NCBI GenBank assembly: GCA_034698045.1
Contig: JAQGAU010000993.1
Span: forward strand, 1-22,142
Length of the DNA stretch: 22,142 nt
From: Paramacrobiotus richtersi
Lineage: Eukaryota > Tardigrada > Eutardigrada > Parachela > Macrobiotidae
Direction: 5' to 3'
Positions 1 through 10,060 of the stretch are shown in pieces. The stretch's first letter is position 1. Each line of letters begins with the position of its first letter. The position numbers and the translations under genes were made by a program. The notes beneath the pieces are model-generated. The model worked only from the letters and a program-made list of their open reading frames with translations. It was not told the DNA's origin and ran no database searches.

Positions 1-417
1 ATGGGGAGATCCCCATTCACACAATCAGTACGATCACTTCACACCTGTACGTACAACAGCTTACACGCTATAATATTTGCACGTCCGCAAAGTCTGCGCT
101 CGAGGAAGCCACCCGCTCATAAATCCAGAATAGAAGCGGAAACTCCACCTCAGGGTCTTTTGCACGATAAAACGTTATGCTCCATTTTTTTGCTTCCCCA
201 TCTTGTTCAAAGCGGCGCGTGGTACTGAATTTATGCTAATAAAAATTTACATTATTATACCGAGATCTAAGTAAGCAGGTGAAAATGATGTACTTATCTG
301 TATACAGTACATTGATGTACATATGAATATTATATAGTTTAGCAAAATAGTTTCACCAGCCAATAACAGCATAACACCCTTCAGGTGACACTAGGTTTTT
401 CAGGTGACACAATGTTT
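1..417. other. Intergenic, downstream of A1
   Basis: I see no supported gene. A plus-strand frame of 75 codons is open from base 1 to 228 but matches nothing I recognise and is cut by the window edge. The stretch should include the 3' UTR of A1; I found no AATAAA on the minus strand close to the stop. A small tandem repeat lies at its right end. Confidence 0.5.
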
Positions 418-419
418 TT
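381..419. repeat. Two-copy tandem repeat at the A1 stop codon
   Basis: Two adjacent copies of about 19-20 bases (381-400 and 401-419) share CAGGTGACAC followed by a T-rich end. The second copy runs into the A1 stop codon at 418-420, so the repeat would lie in the start of the 3' UTR. Confidence 0.7.
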
Positions 420-1401
420 AACGTGACCTTATCGTTCTGAAAAATTCCGCTTTGAGCTCCGGTACCGCAGCTCCAAATATAACTGGATCAAGTGACGCAT
501 GTACAAGTTTCATAATCCGACAGACCTGCAGAAACTGGATATTGTCCAAGTACGGTGAAGCCGAGTAGTACAGGTTCATCGGTGTCCAACAAACGGCAAT
601 GCTAATGGTCATCAGCGAGAGTAAAGTGAACGATACGGAAAAGCGTCCCAAATCCGTAGCATACAGTCGGACAGACATCTCACGGGCAACTGTTGCTGTA
701 TGCGGAGAAGCTTGTTTACTGGCCGCTGAAATCCTGGAAACTGGAGTTACTTTGCTTTGTTGCCGCTTAACAATAAAGTATGGATAACTGGCTAGAATGA
801 CAATCTCGGGAATAATGTAGAACACTGTGTTAGAAACGGGCAACCACTGGCGAGAAAATGGTGATCTTCCACTGTACGCGCAGCTGACGTTATCCAATAA
901 TTTCAGATACAAAACCGCATCAATAGTATTGACTGATACAGCGTATACCTGAACCAAAACCCAACTGCATACGTTGATAATAATGGCAAATTTCATTGTA
1001 TGGCAAGCTCGATAGGAAATCGGCCGGGCAACCGCCCAGATCCGATTGAGAGCAATGCTCATGTGCGATAAGGGAACTAAAGGTGACGTAGCACTGGACC
1101 CGAGGCGGTAGAATGTGCAGAATCCCGGCCAGATATTTTGCGGTAGGAAATCTTTCAGTCCAAGGAGAAACGGGTTTTGTTGGCATAGTGCGGTTGTTAG
1201 GTTGGCTAGGAGAAGGTGTATCACGTAGATACTAAATGGTGTTAGGGCGCTGCGGGTCCGGTAGTACAGATAGAGTAGTATCGCGTTCCCGATCACGGAG
1301 AACAAACAGGACACAGCCATAAGCCATTGCAGATAGGTGAAGTTTTGCACAAAACCTGTGGAATTTGACTCGGTAGTGTTGGCTGTCATGGTGGTGTTCA
1401 T
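418..1401 (-). CDS. Class A (rhodopsin-like) GPCR, subfamily A, copy A1
   Basis: A single-exon 327-residue seven-transmembrane receptor expected in the plasma membrane. I start at the ATG at 1399-1401: the frame stays open to 1509, but the only upstream start-like codon there is GTG, and the ATG gives an N-terminus matching copies A2 and A3. The extracellular N-terminus has sequons at N2, N8, N13 and N20. By eye TM1 is about 24-48 with GN at 38-39, TM2 about 55-80 with LLLAN ending at N67 (position 2.50), and TM3 starts at C95. C95 should pair with ECL2 C174. The DRY position reads N119-R120-I. TM5 has P198 and Y206 (P5.50/Y5.58), TM6 has C271-W-T-P, and TM7 ends D305-P-V-I-F. The tail is short (VPELKAEF...) with no cysteine. 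The fold and class are firm; ligand and coupling are unknown. It is the last receptor of the co-oriented array in the window. Confidence 0.9.
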   Translation of the reverse strand: MNTTMTANTTESNSTGFVQNFTYLQWLMAVSCLFSVIGNAILLYLYYRTRSALTPFSIYVIHLLLANLTTALCQQNPFLLGLKDFLPQNIWPGFCTFYRLGSSATSPLVPLSHMSIALNRIWAVARPISYRACHTMKFAIIINVCSWVLVQVYAVSVNTIDAVLYLKLLDNVSCAYSGRSPFSRQWLPVSNTVFYIIPEIVILASYPYFIVKRQQSKVTPVSRISAASKQASPHTATVAREMSVRLYATDLGRFSVSFTLLSLMTISIAVCWTPMNLYYSASPYLDNIQFLQVCRIMKLVHASLDPVIFGAAVPELKAEFFRTIRSR

Positions 1402-2429
1402 TATTTCGAAATAACTACGGATGTTGCGAACTGTCTGGACAGAAGCGAACTGTATGCCTGTATGGAATATTCCTTGTAAAGAAAGAGCAGCAAGCGTTGC
1501 CGAAGTCACGTTCGATGTGCGTGGTAAATGTCAGAGAAGTGAATGGTTTCTAATCTTATTGCACTTGAATGCTATCGCACTCAGAAACCCAACTATTAAC
1601 ATTCCAGTGCATCATAAGCTGCGAACGCGTGCACGGATTCTGGGTGCTTTGGCTAATACGGCCGTGCTAATGTTATGAAATATATGGAATATCTGCTAAG
1701 CCGGTTTGCTTGCGTAATTTGGGATAAATAATTAAATTAATGGACAAGTTGCCCATAAGCTAAGTTTATCTCCGTCACGACTTCTGCATGGAAGTAAACA
1801 ACGTGCCTGGGACGACGCAGTAGAGAAGCGAATCTAACCACCTGATTCCATTTCTTTTCGGCTGCCGGCTGATGTGGATACTTACCGGTTGCTGGAAAAT
1901 TTTCCTCGGTATGGAAACTGACTGTCACCTTTCACCAAGATATGAATCTGACTCCGAAACATTGCTAATGTTTGTACTTTATAGGTACTTTCGAATATCG
2001 GTTTGGAGTTCCAGTTGAGACGTCCCGTTAAACTACAATCCAGCCGGGCACTTCGTTCATTTCCTCATGAAAGTAACATATATTCTTCTGAAACGGCCCT
2101 TTTATTCAGAAGTTCAAAGTTCTGACAACGCTGGTCCGCAATGTCCTGTTTGAAACTTTCGAGGCGTCATAGGACTTTAGACCCCTGTTGTTGAACAGCG
2201 TTACAGTGATGCAGACTCTGACAGTCACATTCCGTTGTGAAAGCTTTCGCGACGCAGTGCTGGATCCAGTTTGAGGTTTCCACCTACAAGAGACTCTTAC
2301 TTCAGTGAACCCATAGGCTCGCAGTGGGAGATTTCAAGAAAGCTCAGTTTTCTTGTAAATTCTTAAACTGTTCAAAATATCTGGATTTTCCGGGATAGCA
2401 GCATCAGGTGATGATAAACACTTCACCTG
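1402..2429. other. Intergenic, upstream of A1
   Basis: No gene supported. The frame of A1 stays open to 1509 but holds no ATG there. I see no clear match to the upstream flanks of A2 or A3. A 9-bp inverted repeat lies at 2403-2431, just before the duplicated B unit begins. Confidence 0.5.
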
Positions 2430-2431
2430 AT
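2403..2431. repeat. 9-bp inverted repeat with 11-nt loop
   Basis: ATCAGGTGA at 2403-2411 is the exact reverse complement of TCACCTGAT at 2423-2431. The arms contain CAGGTG/CACCTG, an E-box type hexamer. It sits at the left boundary of the duplicated unit. Confidence 0.65.
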
Positions 2432-3782
2432 TTCACGTTGAAAAGATGTGAGAGTTTGTTGTGATCACAATATCGTGTGCGATGAATGTTGGAGAGTGAC
2501 GGATGAAAGAACGAGATGGTCACACGCATCTCTTTTGAAGTACCTTGAATTTCAACAATTTGTTGTAATTTTTAAGGTTTTTTTCTGCTTCTTACCCAGT
2601 GGGTGCTTCCGTACGCCATTTCATTTCATTCATTTCGAGCAGACAAGCCATCTCGTGGCACTCAAACGTCTGGTCAGCACACAAAAAGTAGTACAGTTAC
2701 AGTAAGTTTTAGATTCAAGAAGACACAGAAACAGGTTAATCGATCCACACTGCAGTACATTCTCACTGCATTTCATAATGTTAGAGAACAGATCGTTTAC
2801 TCGAACTGCCAACGTTGTCTTGCCAATACTTCGCTTGATGTTTGCATCGATGCCAATTGCATAAATCGTTGATTTGTGCAAATTACCGACGAAAACATGG
2901 CTGGATATGGCTTAGCTGTTAGTAATTCTACTGGTATGGCATGCGGCTTCGGATATTGCGTGTAAAATCAAACTTTCAGTTCAGGAGGAATGGATGGTAA
3001 TTCACATGTGATTCTAGCTAGTAACCATCACATGGCAGGTTTTTCGTTTCATATGCTGACCAGTACCACATCTGATCTTTGGGCTTTTGCCAGTATAACA
3101 TACATTTGGGTCTAATAAAAACAACGCATTTGCTGATCGCGACTTAAATATGCGCCAATTGTATTGTTATTGTCTTATAGTCGGTTGCTTGAAATTGTTG
3201 TTACGCATAACAAAATACGTGGAGAACCGTTTTACTCCAGCAATGATGCAAGTATCATAAGTGTGTATGTACAGATTCTATATACTCGTGCGTACGTTTT
3301 TTATATTTTTGTATCACTCCTTACAATTGTTAGGAAAGCACCTCGGCCAGCAATAACCATCGACGACACAATGCGTAAATAATCTGATAAAACAGCAAGC
3401 TACTGTAGAACAGATAAGTAAGTAGCTTAAAAACTGAATTTGTATCTGCAATTACATAGAAGTAAACATCAATCAATAATCGAAAGAAAGAACAGGAAAG
3501 AGTAGAATATGTTTCAGTATACAATTTCTAATAAATCACACTGTACGGAAAGGAGATCTCGTCCAAGTTGGCGGATGGAGGAGCTGTTCCCAGAACAGTT
3601 ATGGTGTTCGCCCGCAGCAGCTCAGTACGGATGCTCCTTCAGATGTACTCTTGGGCTAGCAACTCTCCGGGTTCTTGGAGGTTTTTTTTGCCAAACCGCA
3701 CAACAATCGGTGTGTTTCCGGACCCCATCAATTCGAATGAGAGAGGGCAGAACATGTTCACCAAAAAATCATACAAGGACAG

Positions 3783-4843
3783 CTAAACCCGGTCTGAATC
3801 TTTGCGCCATAACTGTAGAAACTTCGTTCGAACGGCCCTCATTTGAGTCAGGGTTTCCTGGCGAACCTCCGATATCGTTGCGCCAAATATGATTGGCTCA
3901 AACGCAGCATGCAATGTTTTGAGACCACGCGCCACTTGAAGAAATGTAATGCTATTTATATACGATCCGACGGTAAAGTACAGGTAAATCGGTGTCCAGC
4001 ACACCAAAATACTAAACGTCATCAGTGATAACAACATAAACGGGATGGTGGAACGTCGTCTAAGCTTTGGACCAAGAAGGCTCTTGGATTCTCTCAGTGC
4101 ACTGTCGTTCTCAGCTGGCGAGAATTCCAGCTGGGTTATGCTTTGGTCTGGATTGTTTGAAAACGTTACTATCACGAGGGGAACCACATTCCTGTTTTTC
4201 CGCCATTTAACGATGAAGTACGGGTAACTGAGCAGAACCAGGCATACCGGCAGGATATGAAATAACAAATTATTCGCGTACATCCACCGGGACTGAATCG
4301 GAGAGGCGTTGCTGAACGTGCACATCACATTGTCCATTCGGTCCAAGTACAAAACGGCATCAACTGTAATAGCGGGAATAACGTAAAGCTGAACGATAAT
4401 CCAACTAGTCAAACACACAATTACGGCCATCTTCTTGGTGTGACGAGTCCGATAGGAGAACGGAAACGCTATGGCCCAAATTCGATTGATTGATATCAAC
4501 ATGTGAGATAGCGGGACGATCGCTGTTACTGTGGATATCCAACGGGCAACTGTGCAAAAATATGGCCGGTATTCTGCAGATAGGAGTGGGGTGATGCGCA
4601 GTATTAAAGGATTTGCCGGAATAGTGCAGATATTACATTGGCAAGCAAAAGGTTAATGACGTAGATACTAAAGGGCTTTAGGGAATTTCGAATTCGGTAG
4701 TATACATTTAATAATAGCCCGTTGCCCGCTAAGGACAATAAACAAAAAGTGGACATCCAAGGGATCAAAAACGACGTGTCTGTCGTTGCGGTAACTGCGG
4801 AGCTGGCTGGGGATGTGTCGTTTGTTCTCGACCTGTTTGGCAT
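3783..4843 (-). pseudogene. Class A GPCR, subfamily B, copy B1, broken by a one-base deletion
   Basis: This locus matches B2 along its whole length but is split by a frameshift. It starts at the ATG at 4841-4843, which gives MPNRSRTNDT as in B2. Frame one runs through TM1 and into TM2 (LLLAN) and then fails at codon 75. B2 reads CTA TTT CCG there; B1 has one T fewer on the coding strand (one A fewer at plus 4620-4621). That gives FRQIL and a stop at 4604-4606, a product of about 79 residues. The remaining frame carries on without another stop from this point to 3783, through TM3 (NRIW), C-T-F-S in ECL2, CWTP in TM6 and E-P-I-I-F in TM7, to an intact tail ending DSDRV. Counting the missing base, the length equals B2's 353 codons. 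Everything except the one base looks functional, so this is either a very young pseudogene, a segregating null allele or a sequencing error. Confidence 0.85.
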
Positions 4844-4990
4844 GTTCCTTAAATTCAATGCGTACAACCGATCGAGTACATCAGTAGAATGGATAAAACA
4901 CGACGAAACTGAAAAGTGAAAAAGTTTCCAGTTAGGGTCTTTATGTTATCTCGCAAACGATAATGCCACAGCCTATGTTAAGTACGGAGA

Positions 4991-5030
4991 GCTGCACCTA
5001 TTCTAACAAATGCACATGCATTAATAACAC
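4991..5030 (-). promoter_or_regulatory. Conserved upstream block of B1 (candidate promoter element)
   Basis: GCTGCACCTATT followed by CTAACAAATGCACATGCA on the plus strand, 148 bases upstream of the B1 ATG. It recurs at 8341 before B2 and 15633 before B3 at nearly the same distance, while the DNA around it has diverged more. This suggests a promoter or 5' UTR element; function is inferred only from position and conservation. Confidence 0.4.
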
Positions 5031-5589
5031 ATTGCACTGTGTTTACTTCGACATCAGACAAACCCGACAGGGACAAAAGAAGGCTGATAGCCCCCAAGCA
5101 TTCCATGCTGGCTGACGCAGGGAATCTGCTGATCAGTTCGCTTGATTCATCGACGGTATCGCTTAGTTGGATATTCCTGGAATGCGGAAGTTTCCTTTGA
5201 AACTCGCCATATATCGATCTGGGATTCTTGGTTGACTGATCAAGAACGGAATAACATACGGCCTGTAGAGTATCATTAGATGACTCTTACGGAAAAGCTA
5301 TTTCAGTAGTCGACAATCAAAAATGAATCCCAGACCGGAAAAGAAGGCCTACTTTGACGCGTTCCCGCAGACTATATCCAGACGACTTTACCAGTGTAGC
5401 TTCGTATACCATTATACGCATAACGAAGCAACTAAAGGTCAATCGAGCGAATTCTGTTTGTTTCGCAGAGCGTATCAACGTTACAAATACCGTGACCAGA
5501 TTGACTAATTTTCCACTTACCAAGCGAAGCAAAACTCCCGTTCGTTCGCCAGATATAACTCGTGGTTAGTGAAGAAAGAGCGGGGATGG

Positions 5590-5642
5590 TTATAATGATA
5601 TATAAGAATTGATATATATTTTTTATTTATATTGATATTTTA
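5590..5642. repeat. AT-rich low-complexity tract
   Basis: Almost pure A/T with repeated GATATAT and TTTTTATTTATATTGATATT-like sequence. It is inserted or expanded relative to unit 2, where the matching place (about 9535-9556) is short. Confidence 0.7.
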
Positions 5643-6366
5643 GAGGGCGGGCAGTCCTTTCCTACGGGCTCACAGTAGCCCGCAAAACGAGGCCCGGCGC
5701 GCTGTATAGTTCGTGCATGGTACTACCAGTGGTACTGGTACTGGACGCCGTACTCAGTTTGCATTTAACAATGATAGAAGCAAGAAATAACTGCACGTTG
5801 CAGTTGTGCCGAACCCACGAAAGATTTTCTGCGCATACTGTATGTTTCGTTGTAAAAAGCAATATGGCCTCAAGCAGTTCAGGGCAGGTGCTCTCTTTGC
5901 AGGTTGCAGGTGCAGACCGTGCAGTGATCCGCGAGAATTACGACCGAAGACTCGCAGGATAAGTGTTTAACCGAGGTTAGCTTAGTTATGGTTATCCTGA
6001 GCGCAGATGTTGTAAACGGGTTTTTTCTCCATAATATATTTGTTGGTCTAAATCATCCCACAGCGTGCGTGAACGGTAGTGTAGTGTCTTCTAGACAACA
6101 TTTTTCTTATTAAAATCACGTTTCCCTTGTTGTGATTAAAACAGCGCGTGAGATGGATGTGGGAGAGCGACACACCTCGAAAAAAGACGTAGCCACACAC
6201 CTCGAAGTCTTGAAGTGCCTTGAATTTCAACAATCTGCTGTGATTTTTAAACTTTTTCTGATTCTTACCAAGTGAGTGCTTTCATTGTATGCCAGTTGCA
6301 TAAATCGTTGATTATAAAAATTACCGATGCTGTACCATGGCGGACTATGGCTAACTTGTGTGATTT

Positions 6367-6380
6367 TACCGGTACCGGTA
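6367..6380. repeat. 14-bp perfect palindrome
   Basis: TACCGGTACCGGTA reads the same on both strands. It lies in the downstream flank of B2 and is absent from the matching place in unit 1. Confidence 0.6.
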
Positions 6381-7139
6381 CGAGATTGCGGCTTTGGACA
6401 TTGCTTAGAAAATCAACATCTAGGCTACACGTGGTGTATGGTATATCAGCTCTTTCGGCGTTTGCCAGTATTAACGTATATTTAGGTCTAATAACAACCA
6501 TACGATTGCTGATTGCAACTTAGGTGCTGTGTATCGTTTAATTATTGCCTGTTGCTTGAAAATTACCGTTAAACAGAAAATAATAAGTGGGAAACTGTTT
6601 TACTCCAGTAATGATACATTTACACTCTGTAAGGTATTTTTAAATAGTTATACGTGTACAGCAGGTAACACTCCCGCCCTTTAGGAAAACACCACCAGGA
6701 ACACCTAGCTATCGACGCCACTCAGTGTGCTATAAATCTGAACAGTAAGATAATTCAGTTAATCGGTTATTAACTGAATGTACCTGTAAACACAAGTAAA
6801 AATCGATCAGTAACCCGAAGAAAGAACAGGAACAAGAAGACTGTGGTCGGCACACATCGAATTACGTATCATCGAAGATGATCGAATTACGGAGAAGTGA
6901 TCTCGTCCAAATTAGCCGATGGGGGAGGCGTTCATGGAACAGCCATAGTGTTCGTCCGCTGCAGCTCAAACGTGATGCGCATATAGATGGGCTCTTGGCC
7001 TAGCGTCTGTCTGCAGTTTCCTGGCGGATTTTCTTAACCAAACCGCAGATCGACCGGTGTGCTTCCGAACCCCACAGCCCCATCGTTTCGAATACCAACG
7101 GACTGTGCATATTGTATTTACCAAATGATACAAGGATAA

Positions 7140-8201
7140 CTAAATCCGGTCTGAATCTTTGCGCAACAACTGTAATAACCTCGCTCGAATAGTTCTCATT
7201 TGAGTTATGGTTTCCTGGCGAAGCTCTGATATCGTTGCGCCGAATATTATCGGTTCAAACGCAGCATGCAGCGTTTTGAGAACACGGGCCACTTGCAGAA
7301 ACGTCATGCTGTTGATGTACGATCCGACCATAAAGTACAGGTAAATTGGTGTCCAGCAAACCAGAATACTAAGCGTCATCAGCGATAACAACATAAACGG
7401 GATGGTGGAACGTCGTCTCAGCTGAGGACCACGATGGTCCTTGGATTGCCTCAGTGCACTCTCATTCTCAGCTGGTAAGAACTCTGTCCGAGTCGTGCTT
7501 TGGTCTGTATTGTTGGAGAACGTTACTACCATGAGGGGAATCACGTTCCTGCTTTTCCGCCATTTAACAACGAAATACGGGTAACTGAGCAGAACCACGG
7601 ATACCGGTAGGATATGGAATAACAAGTTATTTGCGGGCATCCACCGGGACTGAATCGGCGAGGGGTTGCTGAATGTACACTGCACATTATCCATATGCTT
7701 CAAATAGAAAACCGCATCGACTGCGATGGCTGGAATGACGTAAAGCTGAACGATAATCCAACTAGTCGAACAGACGATCACGGCCAGTTTCGTGGTATGA
7801 TGGGTTCGATAGGAGAACGGGTAGGCGATGGCCCAAATTCGATTGATTGATATCAACATGTGCGACAGCGGGACGATCGCTGTTACCGTAGATATCCAAC
7901 GGGCAACTGTGCAGAAATATGGCCGATGTTCTGCAGATAGAAGTGTGTTCATGCGCAGTATTAGAGGATTCGCCGGAAATAGTGCAGATATTACGTTCGC
8001 AAGTAAAAGGTTAATGACGTAGATACTAAAGGGCTTTAGGGAACTTCGAATACGGTAGTATAAATGTAGTAGTACACCGTTGCCCGCTAAGGACAATAAG
8101 CAAGAAGCGGACATCCAAGGGATCAAAGATGACGTGTCTGTTGTTGCGTTGCGTGAAGAGCTGTCGAGGAATGTATCGTTTGTTCGCGATCTGTTGGGCA
8201 T
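7140..8201 (-). CDS. Class A GPCR, subfamily B, copy B2
   Basis: A single-exon receptor of 353 residues. An in-frame ATG 21 bases upstream (8220-8222) could add seven residues. I prefer the inner ATG at 8199-8201 because it has A at -3, aligns with the starts of B1 and B3, and puts sequons at N3, N8 and N18 exactly as in B3. TM1 is about 27-49 with GN at 40-41. TM2 carries NLLLAN with N69 at position 2.50. TM3 begins at C97 (partner C175 in ECL2), and the DRY equivalent is N120-R121-I-W. TM5 shows P199 and Y207, TM6 C282-W-T-P, and TM7 E316-P-I-I-F. ICL3 is long and conserved among B copies, ending in the basic LRRRSTIPF. The tail has several basic residues and no cysteine. It lies in the second of two tandem 3.5-kb duplicates and is the intact partner of the broken B1. 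Ligand unknown. Confidence 0.9.
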   Translation of the reverse strand: MPNRSRTNDTFLDSSSRNATTDTSSLIPWMSASCLLSLAGNGVLLHLYYRIRSSLKPFSIYVINLLLANVISALFPANPLILRMNTLLSAEHRPYFCTVARWISTVTAIVPLSHMLISINRIWAIAYPFSYRTHHTTKLAVIVCSTSWIIVQLYVIPAIAVDAVFYLKHMDNVQCTFSNPSPIQSRWMPANNLLFHILPVSVVLLSYPYFVVKWRKSRNVIPLMVVTFSNNTDQSTTRTEFLPAENESALRQSKDHRGPQLRRRSTIPFMLLSLMTLSILVCWTPIYLYFMVGSYINSMTFLQVARVLKTLHAAFEPIIFGATISELRQETITQMRTIRARLLQLLRKDSDRI

Positions 8202-8340
8202 TTTCCCTAAAGCGTCGAGCATATCAGTAATATGCCTAAAACACTAAAAAAGTTAAGTGAAAAAGTACACAGGCAGCGTCTTCGTTTCTCGCAAAAGATA
8301 AAGACAGAGCTTCTGCTGAGCACCGTGATGGTACGAAGTA

Positions 8341-8396
8341 GCTGCACCTATTTTAACAAATGCATATTTTAACAAGTGCACATGCCTTAATGACAC
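8341..8396 (-). promoter_or_regulatory. Conserved upstream block of B2 with a 16-bp internal duplication
   Basis: Same block as at 4991, 140 bases upstream of the B2 inner ATG. Within it TTTTAACAAATGCA (8351-8364) is followed by a near copy TTTTAACAAGTGCA (8367-8380), a local tandem duplication that B1 and B3 lack. Confidence 0.4.
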
Positions 8397-9255
8397 ATTC
8401 GTCGACGGTATCGCGTGATTAGTTATTCCTGGAATGCATTACTTTTGTTTGTGACCTCCCACATATCGATCTGGGATTCTCGCCTGACTGACCAGCAATG
8501 AAATAATGTAAGACCTGCGCGGCATCATTAGAAGTCCCTTACCGGAAAGATGCGACGGTAGTTTGCAATCAAAACAACGCAACACAACCCTATCATTAGC
8601 ACAGCAAGAAAGCTTTAAAGGTAAATCAAGCGAATTTGCTTGTTCCGTAGAGCGGAAAACTTTAACACTGCATGAGAGAAATAAGGCGAGAAAGCTTGTA
8701 CAGCAAATAACCTTTGACTCATATGACCACATAATTCATGTGGATTATGTGGCGTAAAAATAAGAATTTTCAATGCGACCGGAAAATATCTTTCCGGCAC
8801 TAATTTATTTTTCACGAATGACGACCCTGCAAAAGGCCCTGCGTTGATAAATGATTGCACTTCAATTTAGATGAACTCGGAGAACATTATGCAGTGAACA
8901 GCGTCTTTACATACGTAGGTAATAGCTTACTAGGAAAGTGCACTCGCTGGTTGCGGGCACTGAATGACCGAAGCGAAGTAAGCACGTACTGTATACACAC
9001 AGGGCAAAACGAGCTACAGAAACAAAAAAATTATTATAGATTTACTCAAACAACCAGCTAGATACCTGAAGAAATGCGTGAGTGTGAGTTAAAAACCGGC
9101 ATTAACAGATTCAAAAATCTGAGTAGAAAAATTGATTTTCTTTGGTAATTTTTGTGATCACAAGTCGGCGAAAGCAGCATTATGATTATTTGACAATTTT
9201 GTGGGCTTGCCCCTACGATGTGTGCAAGCACTGCTGGATGAAGTGCTACTTAATC

Positions 9256-9340
9256 CGGGTATATCATTAATAATAATAAATAAAGAAACAAACAAAAACA
9301 AAAAATTAATTATTATTAAATTAATAACTAATAATAATGA
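9256..9340. repeat. AT-rich low-complexity tract with inverted repeats
   Basis: A run of TAA/ATT-type repeats and an AAACAAACAAAAACAAAAAA stretch. TTAATAATAAT near 9267 and ATTATTATTAA near 9310 can pair. No coding potential. Confidence 0.65.
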
Positions 9341-9438
9341 CCGACCGAATGACAGACACACATCGAAATCCGTTAGAGCTGAGCATAGAGGACCTTCGCT
9401 CCGCTTCGGTCGATTAGGTAAACACCGACTCTGCATTC

Positions 9439-10060
9439 ATGACCAGATGGCTAAGTTTGTCGCTTACCCAGCAAAGCAAAACTCCCGTTCGTGTGCCAAC
9501 TGTAAATCGTGGTAAGCTTTGAAAGAGCGGGGATGTTTATACAAGAATTATTTTAAAGGGCGGTCAGTACTTCCTACGGGCTCACAACACCCAGCAAAAC
9601 TAGCCACGGCGCGCAGAGAACCGTTACGAAAACATCGGTTCATAAGATCATATGAGCAACTTTCAACCGATATGGAAATAGCAGATCTCGTTCAGAAGCG
9701 TGGGGAACACAATCTGAGTAACATCACTTCCTGCGATTATTTGGAAAACGCACAAGACATAACTTTTCTAATGTTATCGTTTACAATGCGTCACGATATG
9801 TTAGGATTGACTGATGGATGACGAGTGCGTGATGTCCGGTTTTTACAGATATACAACAAATAAAGGAGGGCATGGAAATGGTGCGATATAATTATGTGAT
9901 GCTAGACATTTCCGGCATGAAACTGCTGGGTGACAACGTCACCACGGCTTTTTTGCTTTTGGCGATGTGCCTGTATCCTCTTGTTGTCCTGTAATTGGAT
10001 TGGCCATTAACCTTATTAAACTTTTCTATGTGGCCGATCTGCGGGTGATTACCTCTGCCT
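9439..10060. repeat. Far-upstream block of the B unit, copy 2
   Basis: It contains CATGACCAGATGGCTAAG (from 9439), an ITSCDYLEN-encoding stretch near 9720 and ACGAGTGCGTGATGTCC (9822-9838). A third part (9910-10060) has TGTATCCTCTTGTTGTC and GATCTGCGGGTGATTA. These recur in order at 17087-17430 and, in part, at 18757-19360. A plus-strand frame of 100 codons (9519-9821) crosses it, but the copies do not keep the frame under constraint. Confidence 0.7.

Larger units (their letters stand above)
2430..5702. repeat. Tandem segmental duplicate, unit 1 (carries B1)
   Basis: This stretch aligns in order with unit 2 (6115-9614). Anchors include CCTTGAATTTCAACAAT at 2543 and 6218, TGCATAAATCGTTGAT-type sequence at 2851 and 6290, the TTTGCCAGTAT...GGTCTAATAA region at 3086 and 6461, AAGAAAGAACAGGAA near 3484 and 6818, the receptor itself, ATATCGATCTGGGATTCT at 5211 and 8463, and CCTACGGGCTCACA at 5661 and 9573. 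Unit 1 has about 235 extra bases near 2615-2850 and lacks about 770 bases (around 5480) that units 2 and 3 keep. Non-coding parts are much more diverged than the receptor frame. Confidence 0.85.
6115..9614. repeat. Tandem segmental duplicate, unit 2 (carries B2)
   Basis: The second, more complete copy of the unit starting at 2430, with the same anchors in the same order. Its right part continues into blocks (9439-10060) that recur near 16706-17430 and 18757-19360. About 410 bases (5703-6114) separate it from unit 1; I see no gene in that spacer. Confidence 0.85.

Noticed and set aside
1402..1509. A 36-codon N-terminal extension of A1
   Set aside because: It begins with GTG, which is not a normal nuclear eukaryotic start. 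The extra residues resemble nothing in A2 or A3, and the first ATG is at 1399-1401.
3509..3892. Plus-strand open frames (127 and 72 codons) at the 3' side of B1
   Set aside because: They overlap the B1 tail on the opposite strand. The aligned stretch in unit 2 (6888-7150) does not keep the frames, so they look accidental.
4844..4867. An eight-codon N-terminal extension of B1
   Set aside because: The upstream start-like codon is TTG; the ATG at 4841-4843 aligns with the starts of B2 and B3.
9519..9821. 100-codon plus-strand frame in the B2 upstream flank
   Set aside because: Related stretches at 17087 and 19062 share ITxRxYxEN-like codons, but most differences change amino acids and the lengths differ, as expected of decaying duplicated DNA.
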